Of a stretch of 64,000 bases of DNA, positions 11,149 to 23,769 are shown one piece after another. Under the pieces are notes generated by a model, which worked only from the letters and a program-made list of their open reading frames with translations, searched no databases and was not told the DNA's origin. Within the stretch, counting starts at the first letter, position 1. Each line of letters begins with the position of its first letter. Position numbers and translations under genes: made by a program. The stretch comes from Lepiota brunneoincarnata (taxonomy: Eukaryota > Basidiomycota > Agaricomycetes > Agaricales > Agaricaceae): the NCBI GenBank assembly GCA_023014365.1, contig JAEBUN010000012.1:248001-312000 (forward strand). The letters are read 5' to 3'.

Positions 11149-14100
11149 TCATGGCACGGCCTCATCTCCACCACCCTTCTCATTCTCACTCGGGGTCACA
11201 AAAATACTCTCCTTCAACTTGGCCACCTCTTCCGCCGTCCCAAATACCGTAGAACGCACAAACCGCTTCTTGCACCTCTCCCTAAACTCATCCACTCTCT
11301 CCGATTTAATCTCATTCAAGCACACCAGACACTCTAACGCCACCGCCAAACTCAACTCAACCTCACCCTCACCCTCAACCTCACCCTTACCCTGAGCCCC
11401 AAACACAGCAAACACAGCCTCTTCAACCTCTTCCTGTGGCGCACCTAGTTTGATCTGCACACGCGCCACGGCAAGGACGGCAGCCGCATCGCCCGCACAT
11501 CGCTGGAGATACTGCGAGTTGTATGTCTCCAACGTGACTTCATCTTCGCCCGGGATCAACGCTTTCACGCTCGAAACGAACTGCGGACCAATGGGCGCAG
11601 GTGGAATCTGTGGGAGCGCGGCGAGCCGCTGCCGGATGTCCACAAGGCGGATGTGTAATCCCGGATAGTCGGGGTTTAGATTTCTGGCATGTGCAAGTGC
11701 TTTTACGGCTTGCAAGAGTTTTCCTAGTGATGTCCCCCCCCCCAAGGAGTTAGCAAAAGAATCCCTCTGTCGTTAAGGGGTTAGGTAACGTGGACTGCGG
11801 AGGACTCACTTCTGCGGATTGCGACGTCATAGCTTGCCAGCCAAATCTCTAAACTATCTTTTGGGTTTATGGTGCTCTTTCCGGAACTCAAGAGGTTGGT
11901 CAGTGGCCGCAACAATTTTGCAGCGATCTCTAACCCGTCTTTCGATGCGATAAGTTGGAGACCCTCTGGGTCATCATCCTTTGCAGGAGGTTCGAGACCT
12001 TTATCGTCGTTCGTGTTTTGTGCTTGGGCTTGGCATGGCATTATGCAAATGAGTGATAAAAAAGACATTGTGATAAGATCCCGAGGGTTCGTACCTTTTT
12101 TATTGTCTTCGGCTTTTGACGCTGCTTTTTTGGCCTTTTTCTTGGCCTTCTTTTCCGCGTCGGTTAGTTGCGTTGCTAAAATGAATTGTTTATGAGTGGC
12201 ATTGTTTGGACGTGAGAAAGGTAATTGGATCCTTACGCGTAATTGTCGCGGCTGTTGCTATTGATGGATCATCTTGCACTGCAACAAAGATCTTTTGAAA
12301 CCTAGATGAATAACGGAACAAATACTGGGTAACATCGTGTCGCGCGTCACCTTAGAAGCCGCCAAAGCAGCTGTAATGTATGTCGTATGTGACCTCAAAT
12401 TATCCTCCCAGGCAATCATACTGAAATAAAAATCAATCAACACCGCCCCATCGCCATCGCGTATTAATTTAACCCACTTGAGATAAATATTCACAGTGAA
12501 CTTGCGTAGATTGTACCCATGGAAATCATACTGGTCATCCTCAAAATCCTCAATTACCTTGGTCGCGGCTATGTACTTTTTAAGTGCGAGATGGGGTTTG
12601 CCGTTTAGTCGGTGTGCGTTGGCTTCTTCGAGAATATATAAAAAGGATTGCATCTCGTAAAGGTCAGTTCCTGGGCTCTGCGCATCTTTCTATCTCATAG
12701 GCTTAGTTTCCTAGGCCCTAAGAGGAATATTGGGACAGACCTTTGTGAACAACCCAAGAACCCCGGTCGCCTCTTCGATCAATCCTACGCGAAGGAGGTA
12801 CTTTCCTGTTTTTGTGTTCAGAAACCGATCCTGGCCGTCGAGTAGTCGCGCCTCGTTGACTGTCTGTGCAGCACCAAGGTAGTCCCCACACCGCTTCAAT
12901 ACTCGTCCCTTGGACATCAACAGATCCGGTAGTGTAGGGGTATGTGCGATCGCTTGGTCCAGGACCTCCAAAGCCTTGATATGGTTGCCCAAGTATGAGT
13001 GATGTTGAGCGAGGTAGTAGAGAGTCCAGAGGTACGTCGATGGGTCGGACGAGTTTTCGAGTTCTGCCTCAACGATAGATTGGATGCTCCGTTGTTTGGA
13101 AGGCTCGGAGGGGGAATATAGTGCTTTGAGGTCGGAGAATAGGGAAGGGATACCTTTCTGTAGTGCAGAAAGGATATAAGTTTTAGCAAGGGATTCGAAG
13201 ATAGAACCAGAGGCGAGCGTTAGGGCGAGTCTTCGGGGAGCAGTTGCGCGTGGGATCTGGGTGGAAAGTGTTTGTAGGATCGCAAGAGTTTCGGATGACT
13301 TGCCATCTATGGCGCAAGTGAGAAGGAGTAAGAGAGAGAGAATCAAATTTCGCGCACCCTTAGGGTCGAGGGAGAGGCCTTTCTGGGAAAGGTAGCCTTT
13401 GTAGTATGCATAGCAGTCCGGATTGTGATCTATCAGTGTGCGCCAGGCGGCCTCAGCTTCAGATGATTGGAGCTTTGTGAGTATACGGGCTGGAAGGCTG
13501 TCAGGATGGGGGTGCATGGAAGAGTATTGTGCACACCTCGATATTCCATGGTCGCGGTGCGGTCGAGGATCGTCCGTTGCTTGGCACTAGTGTCAAGCAG
13601 GGCGAGTGCCTCAGCATGTTCCCTCTAGGTCCTCGAGCACGCGAACATGATATAAAAGAGTTTCAGAATGCTCGACATCATAGTCGGGGATATTCTTACG
13701 GCACTTCAGAAATGACAGGACAGCTAATGAGCACCCGGCATACCTTGAGCGTCCTTTCATACTGTTCTAGCACGCGCCTGGACTCGACAAGATTGTTATT
13801 TAGGTGATAGGCCACAGCAAGTGCGATCCAGTGCTGGCGAAAGTTTGGGCGAAGGCGGAGAATGGTATGACGCGTCTCGATCAAGCCATCGAAAACTCGG
13901 AGTTGTGTCTGGAGATGTGCAGCATCGCGCAGGATATTCAAGTTGTCCTATGGATGGCGGGGATTATATTGACCAGGAGTTAGCGGGTGGGTGAGTGATG
14001 CTCACCCTGTCGAACTTGAGGGCCTGGGTATAGGACTTGAGAGCCTCTTCGTAATTTTTCTCGCCCTTCTGGATGAGGCCGAAGACGTGCCAACAGATGT

Positions 14101-14401
14101 GGGAGGTGAGATCGAGGCGCATGCCCTGCTTGACAAGGTCAATACCCTCATCGCGACGACCTGTGTGGGTGAGGACGAGGCCCTTCATGCAGAGGGATTC
14201 TAGACGGGGTCGGGTTTAGATATTCTATGGTGGTGCTCTGGGGGGGCACTGACCGCCATGTTCTGGGAATTTCTTGAGGATCTGATCTGCAGTCTTGAGA
14301 GCTTTTTTGAGCTGCCTTGTCTCGTATAGATTGAGGAGCTCCTTGAAGAGAGAGGCCTCTTTTGAGGGGAGGATGCGTTTTGGAGGAACGGGCCTGCTCA
14401 T
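11149..14401 (-). CDS. NAA15: NatA auxiliary subunit Naa15 (Nat1)
   Basis: Ribosome-bound scaffold of the NatA N-terminal acetyltransferase; its TPR superhelix wraps the catalytic Naa10. Twelve exons: 14401-14254, 14199-14006, 13947-13744, ~13694-13537, 13489-13358, 13306-12741, 12677-12478, 12420-12351, 12291-12237, 12175-12095, 12028-11810, 11723-11149. Landmarks: FKELLNLYETRQLKKALKTA, then MKGLVLTHTGRRDEGIDLV, CWHVFGLIQKGEKNYEEALK, DNLNILRDAAHLQTQLR, the YYKGYLSQKG motif, LWTLYYLAQHHSYLGN, DDQYDFHGYNLRKF and a Lys-rich segment (EKKAKKKAKKAA). One +1 frame break at about 13618-13627 (AGAGGG). Allowing for it, the exons give 867 codons, 866 aa, the usual length for Naa15. Two introns (13307-13357 and 11724-11809) were supported by frame and motif continuity. 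The start faces PDS5 across 46 bp. Confidence 0.93.
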
Positions 14402-14447
14402 GGTAGACAAGACAAACAGATGTCATCACACTCTTTCTCCTTCCCCG
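14402..14447. promoter_or_regulatory. 46-bp bidirectional promoter NAA15 / PDS5
   Basis: Only 46 bp separate the divergent ATG codons of NAA15 (14401, -) and PDS5 (14448, +). The stretch is pyrimidine-rich (CACTCTTTCTCCTTCC). The transcripts may overlap at their 5' ends. In-frame upstream ATGs on both sides (14410 and 14400) would make even the reading frames overlap. Confidence 0.6.
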
Positions 14448-17400
14448 ATGGTCGCCCAGACCAGGCATGCGAACAGGTCAAAATTCGACTTTCGTGACAA
14501 GCTCACTGGCAGGGGGCTCACTACAGACGCCCTCCTCAAGAAACTTCAGGGCCTCCATACCCAACTCGCGAAACAAGACCAAGACGATATTGACAAGACC
14601 TCACTCTCCACCGCTCGCGCCGAACTCATAAACAGAACCATCCTCCTCCACAAGGACCAGGGCGTCAGAGCGTACACCACGTGCTGTCTTGCAGAGATTC
14701 TGCGTCTCTACGCCCCCGACGCGCCCTACACCCAGCCGGAATTGCGCGACATCTTTCAGTTCTTTATCCGTCAACTCAAAGAAGGTCTCAAGAACAATGA
14801 GACCGCATATCATAATCAGTACTTTCAACTTCTCGAGTCCCTCTCCACCGTCAAGAGCGCCGTCCTCGTCTGCGATCTCCCCTCGGGCGATGACCTGATG
14901 CTCGAATTCTTTACCACCTTTTTCTACATTGTTCGACGCGGCACTACAAACAAGAAGATGGAGTCATTCATGGCTGATATTCTCATCGCTTTGATGGACG
15001 AATGCCAGTCTGTTCCTCAGACCGTGTTGGACACCATTCTCGCGCAGTTCATGGACAAAGACACGGTGGGTGGGATTCTGGTTGTGCTTGGTGCTTGTTC
15101 ACATTCCTTGACACAGCGCATGGAACAACCCGCATATCGACTCGCTATCACTATCTGCAATAGTGTTTCCGACAAATTCCAGCGACCCGTTTGTCAGTAC
15201 TTTACCGATATCATTGTTGATTCAGCACACGACCAAGACGAAGACTGAAGACGACAAATTCGACCAATTGCAAAATGCTCATGAGCTCATCAAGCGACTG
15301 CACCAAACGTGCCCTGCTATCCTTCATAGCGTCATCCCACAGTTGGGGGAGGAATTACGCGTCGACCATGTTAACATCCGGCAATTGGCCACTCAGGCCC
15401 TGGGGGAGATGTACGCGGATAAGAATGGCTCTGAGCTTGCAACCAAATACCCAGCTACCTGGGATGTATGGATATCGAGGAAGAATGACAAGTCAGTCGC
15501 AATACGCCTAACATTTGTCGAGTCGCTGCGGTACTTGGTTATGAATCTGCCCATCAAGCACGACGCGCTTGCAGGTTCGTCGACTATCCATTAGTGATGT
15601 GTCCCCCTCAACCGGATAACACAGATGCACTTGAGGCAAGACTGTTGGATCCAGATGAGAAAGTTCGAACGGCTGTTTGCAAGTTATTCTCTCAGCTCGA
15701 CTATGAATCTGCTTTACACAATGTGTCAGAGGATCTGCTTCGGGCGGTGGCGGGTCGATTCCTGGACAAAAAGGTTCTCTTGCCAACCTTCTGCCCATCC
15801 CAACTTCTGACTGGTTCCTCCAGGCCGTGGTGCGATCTGAAGCTTTCAGCAGTCTGGCCAAGCTATATAGCCTTGCGTACCCTGAAATGTGAGTTGACTT
15901 GTTTCAGTCTGAACCGGTGACTTAGAATCATTCAGCGAGAACAATGACGTTTCCGCCATCAAACATTTTGGTTGGATACCTAACTCAATACTGGAGGTGG
16001 GCCTGCTGCCACTAGTGAGGTATGTGAACCACGCATAGCAGCACCGTCAAGACTAAATTTCGACGCAAGAGACACCGTGGATCGTGTTCTGTCAAATCAT
16101 ATCCTCCCATTCACAACCTCCGGCTCCAAGAGTGGCGAGGTAGATGAAGTAGCATGGACAGAAAAGCTATTGAACGTGATGAAACACTTGTCAGACAAGT
16201 CCATCGAGATTCTGGTATCGCTTTCCACAATCAAAGAAAGGTATATTTCGTTAGTCGCTTTCTTGGTAGATTGACTCGACCACTAATTCAGTCCGGCCGA
16301 GTCTCTGCGAAAAATATTTGGATGCTTGTGTACAGTATAATGTACATGTCCTCGAATCTTCGTTCCGGACAGCTTCTGATTGTTTGCTTAGGGTGGTATA
16401 ATCGACGAAGACGAAGAGAAGGTCTCCCACAACTTGAATGCGTGTGTCCAAGCTCTCACAGGTTTGTGTGTACGATCTGTGGTTCATGCATCACCTAATA
16501 TTTTTCTAGCCTGGGTCTTCTCTAACGACCACAAAGTCTTGGAGGACCTCCATTCCTTTGCCAAGTTGAATGAAAACCGACTTTACAAACTCCTCAAAAC
16601 CTGCTTCAACACTCAAACAGACATCAAGACCCTAGCCAAATCCTCCGTATGTCCTCTTTGCTTTGTCCACGCGTTAGTTACGCCAACACCGCGACGGTTT
16701 CAGTCCGAATTCCTCCGCCGACTTGATCAACAATCGTCCTCGCTCGTGCCGACCCTAACCACCCTCCTCCTTCGAGGAAGCCTCAACATCATCAATCAAT
16801 CATCCATCCCCACCTTCCTAAAAAAGATTCAAAAGCGTAGGGGAAGCGCGTCGCCAAGTGCGCAGCTCGCAGGCGCGAATGCCGCTACTATTCTTAAAAG
16901 TATTGCGAAGTATCGTCCGGGTTTATTTAAGAGCCATATCGGAGAACTTTGTCGAATCATCGTGGCTGAGAGATCCGAGGACGGGGGCGGGAATAAAGAG
17001 TTGATGGAGGTGTCGTTACAGGCAGTTGGGAATTTGGTTAGAGCCGAGAAGGAAGTTGGGGTTGGTGAAAAGTAGGTTTCTTGGTCCCCCACTCTTGATG
17101 AAACAAGGTTCATGATTGAGTGGCAGGCGAGCCCTGGAGAGAATAATGAGCATTGCTTTATCGGGGGATAGAATGCAGGCCAAGTTTGCTACCCGCTTCT
17201 TGGTGCTTTCGAGTGCGAGGGAGGTGCAAGGTGCTGGGAAGAAGGTCCTTGATGTGCGTTGGTGACTTGTTTTGGTGACACAAGATATAATATAGCTGAT
17301 GGGATATTGCATAGCAAATTGTGGATGAACTCGAAGATGCGGAGGACTCGCAGCTGGCAGCTCACGTGGCTGCACTTGTTCAGTTCGCGAGGTATGCTCC

Positions 17401-19431
17401 AGAGATATTCGAGGAGCACAGCGAGGTCATTATGCAACATTTGGTGAAACGAGTGCTTAATATGCCTGTCTCCGTGCGCGTCTCTGACTTCCCACTGATA
17501 CATTATGCACTGACTAGCGACCCTGTCTGCAGGATGAAACAGTTCAAGACAATGACAATGAAGTCGAGAACATGGAAGAATGGTATGAGGACATTATAGA
17601 TGTACCAGACCTCCTTTGGGCCAAAATCAACGCACTCAAGCTCCTCCGACACCGGTGTTTAAATGCAGCTGCGAGCAATGACAAAGAAAAAGCGGGCAAG
17701 ATTGTTGTGCCGGTGATGAAGATGTTAGCAGCGCTGATGGCCAATGAGGGTGTAATGCGTGACATTGTCAAGGAGGAGTACGTGTTCTCACCGCTTCGCG
17801 TTTCCAGTGGTACTTAACAGCGGTATATGCTGGATGAGTGTAGCCCGAAAGCGAAGTCGAGGATGCGGTTGCAGGCCTCCCTGACGATGTTGCATCTTGC
17901 AAGGATGGAGGTGTATGCAGGGGTGGTGATGCCTCATTATGGGAGGTTAGTGCTTACGATTCAGGTGTGCACCCCGTTGTTGCTCGCATTATTATGGGAC
18001 TTGTTTCGATGATGGCGGGGCAGGATACATGCTATGGCGTCCGCTCGACTTTCCTTAACAAGGTCATGGTGCTGTTTTTGGCGAGGAAGCTACCTCCGCC
18101 GTTCGGTGTTATCTTCTTTTTGACGGTGCACGATCCAGAGGAAGATGTCAAGAACTCTGTAACTTTTGTACTTCCTCCAAGCAGTACGTTGCTAACGAAC
18201 CAAACTAGGCTGCTGCGTGTGTCGGCTCGCTTCTAAAAAAACTGAGTACACAACATAGGGTGGAGTATTTTGAGTTGCTATTTGTCAGGCTATTGCATAC
18301 CCTGGCCCATCATCCGGATTTCAGCACGGAGCACGAGGATTTGCTGGATCTCGCCAAGTAGGCTTCCCCTTAAACCTGTTTTCACTCAACTAATGAGCGA
18401 TGCACAGGTATATACAGTTTTATCTTGACCTCGTTGCGACAGCGGATAATATCTCTTTGCTGTACCATCTCGCAACAAAGGGTAAGACCGTGAGAGATCA
18501 TGTGTCATTTGCGCACAGCGAGGCAAGCCCCAACTTTCACCCCTCTGCGACCTAAAGGTGTACTGAATGAGCTGAGCGTAGAACTTATACATGCTCTGCG
18601 AGCTCGCACAGGATTTGATCAAAGCACGCTCGGCGCAACATTCGTGGTCGATACAGAGCTATCCAGGTAAAGTGAGGCTGCCCGCGGACATTCTGAGGCC
18701 CTTGCCGAATGCAGAAGCCGCGAACCGGGTGAGCCATTACTGTGAGAGGCTAAAGTGATATTACTGACGATTGGAGTGGTGCAGATTTTAAAGACAGTAT
18801 TTTTACCGGATGAGACAAGGGAGTGGGTTGCTACACTGTCGACCCAGAGTCAGACGAAGAGTGCACAGAGAAGGGAGCGAAAAGTTGCTACATCAGCAAC
18901 GGGGGCTGGTGCTAGTGCTGGAGGAGGGGGTGGTGAGGTGTCGTTAACGGCATTGGCGAGGAAGGGGAAGGGGAAGAGGAAGGCGCCGAGTTCGCGGGGC
19001 AGGGCAAATGGGAGTGCCAAGAGGTCGAGGAGGAAGAACAACTGGGATACCGATGACGGTGATGAGGAAGGCAAGGACGAGGACGAGGAAGGTGAAGCTG
19101 AGGACGAGGACGAGGAAAGTGAAGGACAGGGTGAAGAGGGGAGTGATGTAGACATGGAGGATGCAGACAGGAAAAGAAAGGGCAGGCGTAAAGCGAAGAG
19201 TAAAGAGAAGACCAAGGCAAAAAAAGCGGAGGAGGACAGGGAGGCAAGAGAGGCAAGAGGGCTGAGAACTAGTGCAAGGACACGGGCAAAGGTAGGCTTA
19301 TGACACCGTTTCTCTCCCACCTCGTGATGACTTATGACTGGTAGGCTCAGGCCGTAAGGAAAAAAACAGAGCCGGACGTGAGTGGTGATGAAGAGGAAGG
19401 AGATACAGGTGCAGAGATGACGGAGACGTAA
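14448..19431 (+). CDS. PDS5: Sister chromatid cohesion protein Pds5
   Basis: HEAT-repeat regulator of cohesin that binds Scc1 and controls loading, acetylation and release. Nineteen exons from 14448 to 19431; larger ones are 14448-15574, 16704-17071, 17533-17777 and 18785-19291. Family landmarks: KLTGRGLTTDALLKKLQGLH, LAEILRLYAPDAPYTQPELR, FFIRQLKEGLKN, HELIKRLHQTCPAILHSVIP, NENRLYKLLKTCFNTQTDIK, then KYIQFYLDLVATADN with ISLLYHLATKGK. The C-terminal tail is basic then strongly acidic (EDEDEESEGQGEEG), then basic again, as in other Pds5 proteins. Two +1 frame breaks at about 15236-15240 and in AAAAA at about 16311-16315; allowing for these gives 1337 codons (1336 aa). Intron 18523-18581 begins with GC (GAG|GCAAGC) and is needed to join AHSE to NLYMLCELAQ. 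Other introns are 43-70 nt GT-AG. Confidence 0.93.
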
Positions 19432-20314
19432 GAGACGTCGTTCTCTTTGATTATGGTTTTCCTCCCCTGCTTTCCCTAACTCACTGATGCTCAGGTGACC
19501 TGTCCATGATTTATTTTTTTGTCTCTTTGCTTTCGCTTTATGTCTGTATCGCTCTCTTTTTCTGGCTCTCAGTCAGTGTGATGACTATCGTAATGAAATG
19601 ACTATACGCACATGTATCAGAAAACTCGGTTAGTTGACTGTTGTCTCTCATCGTGATACTCTCTTGTGCCTCCTACCCGAATTCTGTAGTGTAGTGTCTC
19701 TTCTCCAGCTGGACTTAAGTAGGCTATGATATATGTACCGTACCCTCAAATCTGGCCCAAAGGTTGGGACTTTGTGCGTATGTCATGACTTGTGTGTGTG
19801 TGTGTGCCTGTGTGCCTGTCGCGCGAGCTAGTGCGAGTTGGCTGGGCACTGGACCATCCGCATCATCACCATCAACCGGCCAGGAACAACAATAAACAAT
19901 AATACATCGTTTCGGTGGGCCTACTTACATACCATACCGCAACACAGCGTTCTTGGAAATTTATATTTGCAATTTCAACCCATACAATGTTGGAATATGT
20001 ATCTGGACAAATCATCGTGTGTCCTCGTCGCTAGGGGAAGTTTTTAAATTCTACTCTATTGTCCTCTTGTCCTATAATACGGCATCTGCACTTCGCTCGC
20101 CGACCTCCAACTTTCTACCCGTCGTCACTTGTCACGAGTTCCTTCAATATACGAGGGAGTCGATAAGGTGCCTTAGCTTTGTCTATCTGTGGAAATTGCT
20201 GACCCAACGGGGGCTAGTTACTCGTGCCACCGGTTGACCCCTAACTTATAATCAAGCACACTGATCACCTGACCAAGGTCTAACTGTACATCCACCGTTC
20301 GGTGCGTCCAACCC
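19432..20314. other. Intergenic region PDS5 - F-box gene
   Basis: No coding sequence recognised. It contains a short (TG)8 run at 19791-19806. It should hold the PDS5 3' UTR and the promoter of the next gene. Confidence 0.55.
19791..19806. repeat. (TG)8 microsatellite
   Basis: Eight TG units, followed by two more imperfect TGTG/CCTG units up to about 19820. A likely length-variable site. Confidence 0.85.
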
Positions 20315-21919
20315 ATGGCACGAACAACATTTGAAAGCCTACCGCTCGATGTCATTGAAGCCATCGTGCATGTGGTGTGTACGCTTTGCTACTCAGATGA
20401 CTTGCCCTCACGGCGTCCGTGACCTAGTTTGTAGACCCTTATGACCTTCATCAATTGCGCACCCTCCGGTTGGTTTGCCAAAGCTTCGACCTCATGCTTC
20501 AACCCATTCTCTTCCGCGATCTCGATATACTCGGCTGGGGACCCAAGAGATTAAAGTGCGGAGAAATCTTGACTGCCTTGGCTGCACGATCGACGAGCGT
20601 TTTCATGAACACCATAAATCTCCGCTTCCGGGTGAACTTCTTGTACTATCGGACAAGAATGCCTCATGCGGGAGATGTAGAATTAAAAGAGGTGGTCCAA
20701 GATCATTTGTTTGGTGCGCTGTCATCACTGAAGAACTTGCAACACCTCTCGTATGTTCCAATGGCATGGCATGATCCATTTAATGCTAATCTGTTGACGA
20801 CCAATCCCAAGGTGGGTTTACGACCCTGACCGAGAACCCGCTGAAATATGCTCCGCGCTCGTCCAATCAATAGGGAACATGGCCACTCTTAAATCAGTCG
20901 ACTTACACTTCCTGTCGGAGGGTTTCCCGTCCAATTTTTCCCTCCAGCCTTTTTGCAATCTTCAAACACTGGTTGTCGTGTGCGAACACAATAATCCTCA
21001 CCTCTGGAAGCCTGAAGTGGCCAAACTAATTGCGCGGTGCCCCAACCTTGAAAAGCTACGGGTCGACCACCGCATTGACACACCTAGCCTACCTCTCAGG
21101 CTACGCGACCTGTTTGACGAGGCCTCGGCATCAAATGTGCGTCTACGATTAAAAAGCCTCGTACTCAGAGGGATCGCTATTACTTCGGACGATTTTAAGG
21201 CCAGTGCTTGGCACTTTCGGAATCTCGAGTTCCTCAATATCACAAAAAGTATTTCTCCCTTGCCGCAAACTAGCGAGGGAATATATTCTGGCCTAAAGGA
21301 AGGCGATGCTGCCATTTCTTCCATATACACAGATGCCATATACGATCCTTCGCTTATTGACTACCTGGCTTCTAGTCCAGGCATCGAGGAGATAAAGGTG
21401 TGGGCTGATACCCCACCGGGTGATTCACCTGAGTCAATAGACCGGTTTTTCCGTTTCGTTCTCCCGAACCACAGCTCAACACTCAGAAAACTGACCTTAT
21501 GTGCCACTCATAAGGCCAGGGCCTCGTGGTCAGAATTGAGCGATGCGCAGTTGCGAGGAGTGGCAGCATGTCAGGGATTGAGGGAATTGGACATCACAAT
21601 CCTTGTGACCGATGCGGACTTGGATGACAAGAGTTGTCCAACCTTCGTACGTGCTGTAGTCAACGCACTTATTTCTACTACTCATCTCATCCTCCAGTCT
21701 AGCTGGTTACTGACGGCCGCTCGCCTCTCGCAGCTGAATTGGTTGGGTTTTTATTTTATTCCTGTGAATCAGAGTGGCATCTGGTTAACACGCGAGAGAG
21801 AACTGCGCGAGCTGCTCAAGGGAATCATCAACGAGTTCAGGAGAGAGAATCCCATACGTTTTAGGATTTACTGTAGTGACTTGCCCACACCCCCAAGCGC
21901 ATGGGTTGGTTATGCATAA
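20315..21919 (+). CDS. F-box protein with leucine-rich C-terminal part
   Basis: Probable SCF substrate receptor of the type expanded in agaricomycetes. Exons 20315-20378 and 20435-21919. The N-terminus FESLPLDVIEAIVHVV fits the F-box start, continuing after the intron with YDLHQLRTLRLVCQSFDLML. The rest shows repeated L-x-x-L-x-L patterns (for example NLEKLRVDH, LRLKSLVLRGIAI, LEFLNITKS, LRKLTLCATH, LRELDITILV), as in LRR-type F-box proteins. One +1 frame break at about 20810-20813 (AAGGTGGG) lies between NPK and WVYDPDREPAEICSALV; allowing for it gives 516 codons (515 aa). Target unknown. Confidence 0.78.
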
Positions 21920-22391
21920 TTGTACTGGGTAGTTTTGAATTAATTTGGTTTAAGACCTGAACGCTGTGCCGGGTTCTTTCGTCGATGTCGAGCCGAGCTC
22001 TCGCTTAAGCATGGTGTGGATGCACCACTGAAATGCTGAGGATGTCTTGGCATAGCCAGCAATTTTGGAGGGGAGGTGATGTTTGATGTGGAGAAACCAT
22101 ATATCTAAAACCCAGGGTTGGATAATAAGGTTAGATACATTAGAATGACATTACAGGGTGGCCTGCTCAGCATTGGGGTCCATGAGTCTCTTTCTGCAAT
22201 AGGATTGAACTCAAGTTTAATGCACCTTCCAACTGTGCAATTTGCTTGTCATGTTCCTGGATCTTGCCAGCCTGCTCCTTGAACTCCTATTTTGGGTAAG
22301 TCTTCTGAAGCAGGTTATGGTAATTATGACACTTACCTGTTTAAGGACAAGGAGCCTGTTGGCAAGGTCATCACTGAGAGCTTTGTACATA
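21920..22391. other. Left edge of the mobile-element island
   Basis: No gene recognised. Base composition turns AT-rich here, in the direction of the transposon starting at 22392. The last two bases, TA at 22390-22391, are the Tc1-type target duplication. Confidence 0.55.
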
Positions 22392-22605
22392 CAGTGGGTC
22401 AAAAAACTGTCCCAATGTTACTACTATTTGGAAAGATCAGCTAACAGTGGACCAAGGTGATTATGTAAATACTTGGGAAAGTAGACAATAATAATATAGC
22501 ATATTGGGATCCTGAATCCGTTCAAATCACGTGATTTGTCCAAGAAGTAATGAATCAATTAATGATTTAAAATATTGACTCATTGGGACAGTTTTTTGAT
22601 CCCTC
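22392..22605 (+). repeat. Left terminal inverted repeat of Tc1 copy 1
   Basis: Starts CAGTGGGTCAAAAAACTG and closes at the inner side with an inverted, slightly changed copy of the same motif (CATTGGGACAGTTTTTTGAT). Near-identical in reverse to 23770-23984, with some substitutions. Confidence 0.85.
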
Positions 22606-22619
22606 TATCATCTACCTAA

Positions 22620-23640
22620 TTAATATGTTGAATTGCCTCCTTTTGCCTTAATAACTGCCTGAAGCCTTCTGGTTATGCTTTCTATAAGCTTTGACATCTT
22701 TCTGCAACAATCCTATTTCACCTTACCACCAACCTGTCCCATAATTCATGTATTCCCTCAGGTAGTTTCTCATATCCCTTCAACTGGTTCTTTAAGTATA
22801 TTCAGAGGTGTTCAATGGATTTGGAGTCAGGAGATTGTGCTGGCCATAGTAGAACTTACATATTGTTATCTTCAACCACTCTATTGCCCCTTTAGACTTG
22901 TATTTTGGATCATTGTCCTACTGGAATATCCACTCCTCCTCTTCCATCTCCAAAGTTTCAAAGCTATTCACTATCCCATATTCCAAAATCTCACAGTATT
23001 GCTCTACATCTATGATCCTCTCAATCTCCACTAGCATTCCTACTCTTTTCCACCCCATAGCCTGCCATACCATGATGGTACCACCACCTTTATGCTTCAC
23101 AGTAAGAATAATAGTCTTGTCTGAGAGTCCTTCCCCCCTTATACATGTTCCCATATGACCCAAGCTTGTTGATTTTTGTTTTATCTGTCCATAATATCTG
23201 TTTCCAATCTCCCACTGTCCAATCTTTATGCTTGTGGGCAATCTGAAGTGAGCAGTTCAGTGTTGCTTCTTAAGAAGAGGTCATTTGGTCTTAACAACAG
23301 ACCAGAAATTGTTCTTTCTGAGCATATTTCAGATTTTTTGAAGTGTGACAGGAGTAGGGAGGATAGAGTTTATGAATTGGGTAGCTTGAACAGCATTGTC
23401 CAGCTTCCCAGTAGGTGATTTAGTCAATTATTGATTATTTATTCTGAGAAAATAGCATGGAGGGTTGTCCTCCTTTATTGTTTTCCTTATCTTAATCAAC
23501 TTCTTTCATAATGTGCTCAATAGTACTCTTGCCTAGACCAGTTTGGACTGAGTTTATTGCAGGGAATGGCCATTCTGAAGAAGAAAAATGAATTGAGAGC
23601 ACTAGGTAAAAGATATAACTTCTATGATGTAATAGTAAGA
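22620..23640 (-). pseudogene. Tc1-type transposase remnant (DD34E)
   Basis: Minus-strand fragments read WTVGDWKQILWTDKTKIN, with the first catalytic Asp, then GGTIMVWQAMGWKRVGML, then DNDPKYKSKGAIEWL with the second Asp, and SPDSKSIEHL with the third acidic residue 34 positions later. An in-frame stop precedes DNDPK and several others occur in the N-terminal part, so it cannot be active. The reading frame ends at about 22620 (KGGNSTY). Confidence 0.82.
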
Positions 23641-23769
23641 AAAAAAGATGGTTGAAGTGATTTCAATATGATCATGTGATATAGAAGAGGTCACATGACA
23701 ATTTTTGTTATCCCTACACTTGATTTAGTATTGATTTGGCCTGTCCAACACCAGATTTTAGGAAAATGG

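Noticed and set aside
18850..19320. 156-codon Ser/Leu-rich minus-strand ORF
   Set aside because: Antisense of the Lys/Glu-rich tail of PDS5.
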